Below are positions 60,634-64,000 of a stretch of 64,000 nucleotides of DNA, piece after piece. The notes under the pieces are model-generated. The model saw nothing but the letters and a program-made list of their open reading frames with translations. It did no database searches and was not told where the DNA came from. Numbering within the stretch: position 1 is the stretch's first letter; every line of letters starts with the position of its first letter. Source of the DNA: Allobosea sp. UNC402CLCol (lineage in GTDB: Bacteria > Pseudomonadota > Alphaproteobacteria > Rhizobiales > Beijerinckiaceae); contig NZ_JQJJ01000010.1 of assembly GCF_000745475.1 (NCBI RefSeq), forward strand, positions 372,001-436,000, given 5' to 3'. A program made the translations under genes and the position numbers.

Positions 60634-61851
60634 ATGTCAACGCGTCCGAGCATCGCCGTGACGTCCCGCCTCACCGGCATGGCCTGCCTGCGCTGCGCCG
60701 AGCCCTGGCCGGTCGCGGAGTATGAGGCGGGTTGCCCGCGCTGCGCCGCCGAGGGACATGCGTCCAATCTGCGGCTGACCTATTCGCCCGGCGGGCGCGG
60801 CGCCTCGCTGCCCTATCCCGAGGCCCTCTCCCTGGGTGAAGGCGGCACGCCACTGGTCGAGCTGCCTGAGCTGGCGAGCGAGCTGAAGCTCGGCAAGCTG
60901 TCCGCCAAGCTCGAATGGTGCAACCCGACGGGCTCGCACAAGGACCGGATGAGCGCGCAGCTGATCGCGCGGGCTCTCGATCGCGGCGCCGCACGCGTCG
61001 TGGCGGCGTCGAGTGGCAATGGCGGCCTCTCGGTGGCGGCCTACGCCGCCCGTGCCGGGCTCTCCGCGGAGATCGCGACCACCGAAGCGCTGCCGCGGGT
61101 CTATCGCCGGGCGATCACCGCATATGGTGCGACGCTGGTGGGCTTTGCCGACAGCATGGCCCGCTGGAAGCATCTCGCGAAGCGCGTCGGCGAGGGAGCC
61201 TTCGCGGCGACGAACTACAAGGTGCCGGCCATCGGCACCAACCCCTTCGGTATCGAAGGCTACAAGACGATCGCGGCCGAGCTGGCAGCGGGGACGATGC
61301 CCGATCTCGTCGTTATGCCCTGTTCGCGCGGGGATCTTCTGTCCGGCATCCGCCTCGGCTTCGAGGAGATCGGCGCGGGTGTGCCGATGCTGGTCGCGGC
61401 CGAGCCCTTCGCGCGGCTGGAGCGGGTGCTCGCCGGCGCCGATTACCGCGAGCCGTTTGCCGGCGACACCGCCCAGGCTTCGATCGCCGGCAGCACGGTG
61501 ACATGGCAGGCGGTCGAGGCGCTGCGTGCCAGCACCGGCCGCGCTGTTCCGGTCGATGATGGGGCAGCGCGGGCGGCGCAAAGCCGCCTCGCGGCCTGCG
61601 GGCTCCATGCCGAGCTGTCCGCTGCCTCCGCATTGGCTGCGCTGGCCATACTCGCCGCAGGCGGTGGGCTCGCGGGCCGCCACGCCGTGATCGTGCTCAC
61701 CGGTTCGGGATCGCGCGATCCCGGCGACAGCGACATGGCCGCGAGGCCCCAGGATGAAGCTGCCCCGGAAGGGGCGCTCGCGCAGCCGGCAACGACCGGC
61801 GTTTCACCACAGAGAACCGATCCATCGGTCCAACAGAGGGAAAACGGATGA
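60634..61851 (+). CDS. Threonine synthase-like PLP-dependent lyase
   Basis: A fold type II PLP enzyme of about 405 residues. An N-terminal CLRC...CPRC zinc-ribbon-like pair precedes the catalytic domain. The PLP lysine is in NPTGSHKDRMSAQL near residue 98, and the phosphate-binding loop is SSGNGGLS. Related proteins are threonine synthase, threonine deaminase and diaminopropionate-ammonia lyase. The tail of about 35 residues after the fold is Pro/Ala/Glu/Gln-rich, and its end overlaps the next gene by ATGA. Start is uncertain (60610, 60634 or the GTG near 60658). Being first in an amino-acid importer operon, it probably breaks down the imported amino acid. Confidence 0.82.
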   Translation: MSTRPSIAVTSRLTGMACLRCAEPWPVAEYEAGCPRCAAEGHASNLRLTYSPGGRGASLPYPEALSLGEGGTPLVELPELASELKLGKLSAKLEWCNPTGSHKDRMSAQLIARALDRGAARVVAASSGNGGLSVAAYAARAGLSAEIATTEALPRVYRRAITAYGATLVGFADSMARWKHLAKRVGEGAFAATNYKVPAIGTNPFGIEGYKTIAAELAAGTMPDLVVMPCSRGDLLSGIRLGFEEIGAGVPMLVAAEPFARLERVLAGADYREPFAGDTAQASIAGSTVTWQAVEALRASTGRAVPVDDGAARAAQSRLAACGLHAELSAASALAALAILAAGGGLAGRHAVIVLTGSGSRDPGDSDMAARPQDEAAPEGALAQPATTGVSPQRTDPSVQQRENG

Positions 61852-62690
61852 CCACGCTCGTCTCGCGCCTATCGGCGCTCTCGGCTTTCGCCGCCACCGC
61901 CTTCACGCTCTCGCTCGGGGCCCAGGCCCAGAGTCTGCCTCCACTACCGGAAGCGATCAAATCCGCAGGCTTCCTCAAGGCCGGGGTGCGCTGCGACCAG
62001 CCGCCCTATGGCTACAAGGACGAAACCGGCAAGTTCGCCGGCGTCGAGACCGAGATGGCGATCCAGATCGCCGCCTGGGCCTTTGGCTCGCCGGACAAGA
62101 TCGAGCTGACCTGCGTGACGGCCGAGAACCGCATCCCGCAGCTGGCCGGCAAGAAGGTCGACATCCTGATCGCCACGCTCGGCGTCACGCCCGAGCGCGC
62201 CCGCGTGATCGACTTCTCCAAGCCCTATCGCTGGGGCGGTTCGGACATGCTCGTCGCCAAGGACAGCCCGATCAAGAAGCTCGACGATGTCGCCGGCAAG
62301 ACCGTGATCATGCTCAAGGGCTCGACGCAGGCGAAATGGTTCGAAGACAACATGCCCAAGCTCGAGGGCCTGAGGCTGAACACGGCATCCGATGCGCTGC
62401 AGGCGCTGAAACAGGGCCGCGGCGACGCCTATACGCATGATGCCGCCACGCTCGTGGTCATCGCGGCCAAGGATCCGAGCCTGCGGCTCGTCGGCGAGCC
62501 CTTCGCCGTCTCGGACGCCGCCGTCGGGGTGCGCAAGAACGAGCCGGAATGGCTCGCCTATGTCGATGCCGCGCTCGACCGCATGAAGGCCGAGGGCCTC
62601 TACGGCAAATGGGTCGACAAGTGGATCCCGGCCGATATCCGGCCCTTCTACGTCGACGCCTTCACCAAGCCGAAGCCCAACGCGCGCTGA
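61848..62690 (+). CDS. Family 3 amino-acid binding protein
   Basis: A 280-residue periplasmic binding protein. Signal segment ends near ALGAQAQS; mature opening is LPEAIKSAGFLKAGVRCDQPPYGYKDETGKFAGVETEMAIQIA. The region GVTPERARVIDFSKPYRWGGSDMLVAK and LKGSTQAKWFEDN are typical of polar amino-acid binders. The overlap with the lyase gene and two permeases downstream make this a dedicated importer, probably for an amino acid or closely related compound that the lyase then degrades. Confidence 0.9.
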   Translation: MTTLVSRLSALSAFAATAFTLSLGAQAQSLPPLPEAIKSAGFLKAGVRCDQPPYGYKDETGKFAGVETEMAIQIAAWAFGSPDKIELTCVTAENRIPQLAGKKVDILIATLGVTPERARVIDFSKPYRWGGSDMLVAKDSPIKKLDDVAGKTVIMLKGSTQAKWFEDNMPKLEGLRLNTASDALQALKQGRGDAYTHDAATLVVIAAKDPSLRLVGEPFAVSDAAVGVRKNEPEWLAYVDAALDRMKAEGLYGKWVDKWIPADIRPFYVDAFTKPKPNAR

Positions 62691-62762
62691 GCGCAGGCAA
62701 GCGCCGGGAGCGGTTCGCGCTCCCGGCACCCCGGCAGCCTGGCAGCGAGAGGAGCGCGTGCC

Positions 62763-63425
62763 ATGGAGTTCGACTTCGCCTATCTCACTGCGCAATGGCC
62801 GGCGCTGATGCGTGGCCTGTGGCTGACGGTGCAGGTCAGCGCTCTTTCGATCGTGCTCTCGATCCTGGTCGGCGTGTTCGGCGCGGCGGCGCGCGTGCTG
62901 CAGGTGCCGGTGCTCGACAAGCTCGTCATCGGCTATGTCGAGTTCATCCGCAACACGCCGCTGCTGGCCCAGCTCTTCTTCATCTTCTACGGCCTGCCGG
63001 GCCTGGGCCTCAGACTCTCGCTGTTCTGGTCGGGCGTGCTGTGCCTCACCATCTGGGCCGGCGCCTACCAGATCGAGAATATCCGCGGCGGGCTCGAGAC
63101 GGTAGGCAAGGGCCTGCGGGAGGCCGCCTTCTCGCTGGGCCTGTCGCCCTGGCGCTATTTCCGCCTGGTAGCTGCGCCGATGGCGATTCGCGTCAGCCTG
63201 CCGTCGATGCTGAACACCTCGATCTCGCTCCTGAAGAACTCCTCCTATCTGCAGGCGATCGGCCTGGCCGAGCTGACCTATGTCGCGATCGACCGGATCT
63301 CGATGGATTTCCGCACCATCGAGATGTTCTCCGCGATCTGCGTGATCTACCTCCTGCTGGTCCTCGCCCTCTCATTCCTCGCGAGCCGGCTGGAATACCG
63401 GCTCAACGCGCCGTTCAGGCATTGA
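62763..63425 (+). CDS. Amino acid ABC transporter permease (HisM/GlnP type)
   Basis: A 220-residue inner-membrane permease with five hydrophobic segments. The EAA loop reads GLREAAFSLGLSPWRYFRLVAAPMAIRVSLPSML near residues 117-145, and VEFIRNTPLLAQLFFIFYGLP near 58 is the usual entry. It follows the binding protein by 72 bases and precedes the second permease by 10 bases. Together they form a heterodimeric polar amino-acid channel. Confidence 0.93.
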   Translation: MEFDFAYLTAQWPALMRGLWLTVQVSALSIVLSILVGVFGAAARVLQVPVLDKLVIGYVEFIRNTPLLAQLFFIFYGLPGLGLRLSLFWSGVLCLTIWAGAYQIENIRGGLETVGKGLREAAFSLGLSPWRYFRLVAAPMAIRVSLPSMLNTSISLLKNSSYLQAIGLAELTYVAIDRISMDFRTIEMFSAICVIYLLLVLALSFLASRLEYRLNAPFRH

Positions 63426-63435
63426 GGGGGCGCTG

Positions 63436-64000
63436 ATGGAGCTGCTGATCCGCAATTTTCCCTTCATCCTGCAAGGCCTCGCCATGACGCTGGGCCTCGC
63501 GCTGGCGACGCTGTTCTTCGCGACGATCATCTCCTTCGTGCTCGGCACGCTGGCGACGCTGCGCTTCGGCTGGCTGCGCGTGCTGGTGAAGATCTATGTC
63601 GAGCTCTTCCGCGACATCCCGCTGATCGTGAACATCTTCTTCGTGTTCTTCGTCGCGCCGCTCTTCGGGCTGGAGCTGTCGCCCTTCGCGGCCGTGACGG
63701 TGGGGCTTTCGGTCTGGGGCAGCGCCAACGGCATCGAGATCGTCCGCGGCGGCTTCAATGCGGTGCCGAGGCATCAATGGCAGAGCGCCGCCGCGCTCGG
63801 GCTGAAGACCTGGGAAATCTATCTCTTCATCACCGGCCCGCAGGCCCTGCGCGCGATCCTGCCGCCCTTCGTCGGGCTCTTGACGCTGCTCGTGCAGGCG
63901 ACGTCGCTCGGCGCGCTCGTCGGGGTCAACGAGTTCTTCAAGGTCGGGCAGATCATCGTCGAGCGCACGACGATGATGGAGGGCTGGAATCCGGCCTTCA
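63436..64000 (+). CDS. Second amino acid ABC transporter permease (cut by window edge)
   Basis: An open frame of 188 codons reaches the right edge without a stop. MELLIRNFPFILQGLAMTLGLALATLFFATIISFVLG opens with a TM segment, then VELFRDIPLIVNIFFVFFVAP matches the usual permease entry and WQSAAALGLKTWEIYLFITGPQALRAILP is the ATPase-contact EAA loop near residue 115. It is the partner of the upstream permease; the ATPase gene is presumably next, outside the window. Confidence 0.92.
   Translation, partial: MELLIRNFPFILQGLAMTLGLALATLFFATIISFVLGTLATLRFGWLRVLVKIYVELFRDIPLIVNIFFVFFVAPLFGLELSPFAAVTVGLSVWGSANGIEIVRGGFNAVPRHQWQSAAALGLKTWEIYLFITGPQALRAILPPFVGLLTLLVQATSLGALVGVNEFFKVGQIIVERTTMMEGWNPAF

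Overview
The window is a gene-dense, GC-rich stretch of bacterial chromosome, most likely from an alphaproteobacterium of the order Hyphomicrobiales and possibly Bosea or a close relative. The genus is an inference from overall feel. The order-level call rests on a class I lysyl-tRNA synthetase, an F1-ATPase operon atpHAGDC without the Fo genes, an ethylmalonyl-CoA mutase (MeaA type), a PutA regulated by an Lrp-type neighbour, the DUF1178, GrxC and ComF neighbourhood, and a TTAA-N7-TTAA (CtrA-type) box. I see no phage, IS element, CRISPR array, integrase cluster or rRNA operon. One tRNA gene (Glu, CTC) is present.

Layout. 1-8.5 kb: an envelope alpha-2-macroglobulin cut by the left edge, a peptidoglycan-binding pseudoprotease, a complete tripartite tricarboxylate transporter (tctC-tctB-tctA), an enoyl-CoA hydratase and a DUF808 membrane protein. 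8.5-17.7 kb: nitroreductase, histidine phosphatase, class I LysRS, an M20 amidohydrolase, the aspartate/alanine exchange and decarboxylation pair aspT-aspD, and an orphan family 3 binding protein. 17.8-26.4 kb: hexuronate genes uxuB-uxaC, divergent from an oligopeptide-type ABC importer (binding protein and two permeases, no ATPase) that continues into an amidase and an SDR-fold protein lacking the SDR catalytic residues. 26.4-36.7 kb: DUF4337 protein, xerC and priA, the atpHAGDC operon with a clear terminator, and a VOC protein coupled to rppH. 36.8-48.2 kb: putA with a divergent Lrp-type regulator, an orphan NMT1-type binding protein with an acyl-CoA synthetase, a CobW GTPase with a His-rich loop, two DMT exporters and a D,D-carboxypeptidase. 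48.3-59.5 kb: SCP2-type thiolase, MFS transporter, bolA and a J-domain protein, a DUF1989 protein, ethylmalonyl-CoA mutase, a SleB-type wall-hydrolase lipoprotein behind a CtrA-like box, DUF1178, grxC, comF, an Old Yellow Enzyme and tRNA-Glu. 59.6-64 kb: a LysR regulator divergent from a PLP lyase and polar amino acid ABC operon that runs off the right edge.

Functionally the window mixes core energy and replication functions (ATP synthase, PriA, XerC, LysRS) with uptake and catabolism of carboxylates, amino acids, peptides or amides and hexuronates. The noncoding sequence is more structured than usual: palindromic elements of two families occupy intergenic gaps, including one between atpD and atpC, and the other two long gaps of the atp operon also hold strong hairpins.

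I did not find a convincing undescribed multi-gene system. The best leads are the LysR/PLP-lyase/ABC operon, the SDR-fold protein lacking Ser-Tyr-Lys next to an amidase and an importer, the CtrA-like box before the wall hydrolase, and the structured gaps of the atp operon. Coordinates are exact for stops. Starts were chosen by ribosome binding site and domain boundary, and doubtful ones are flagged.
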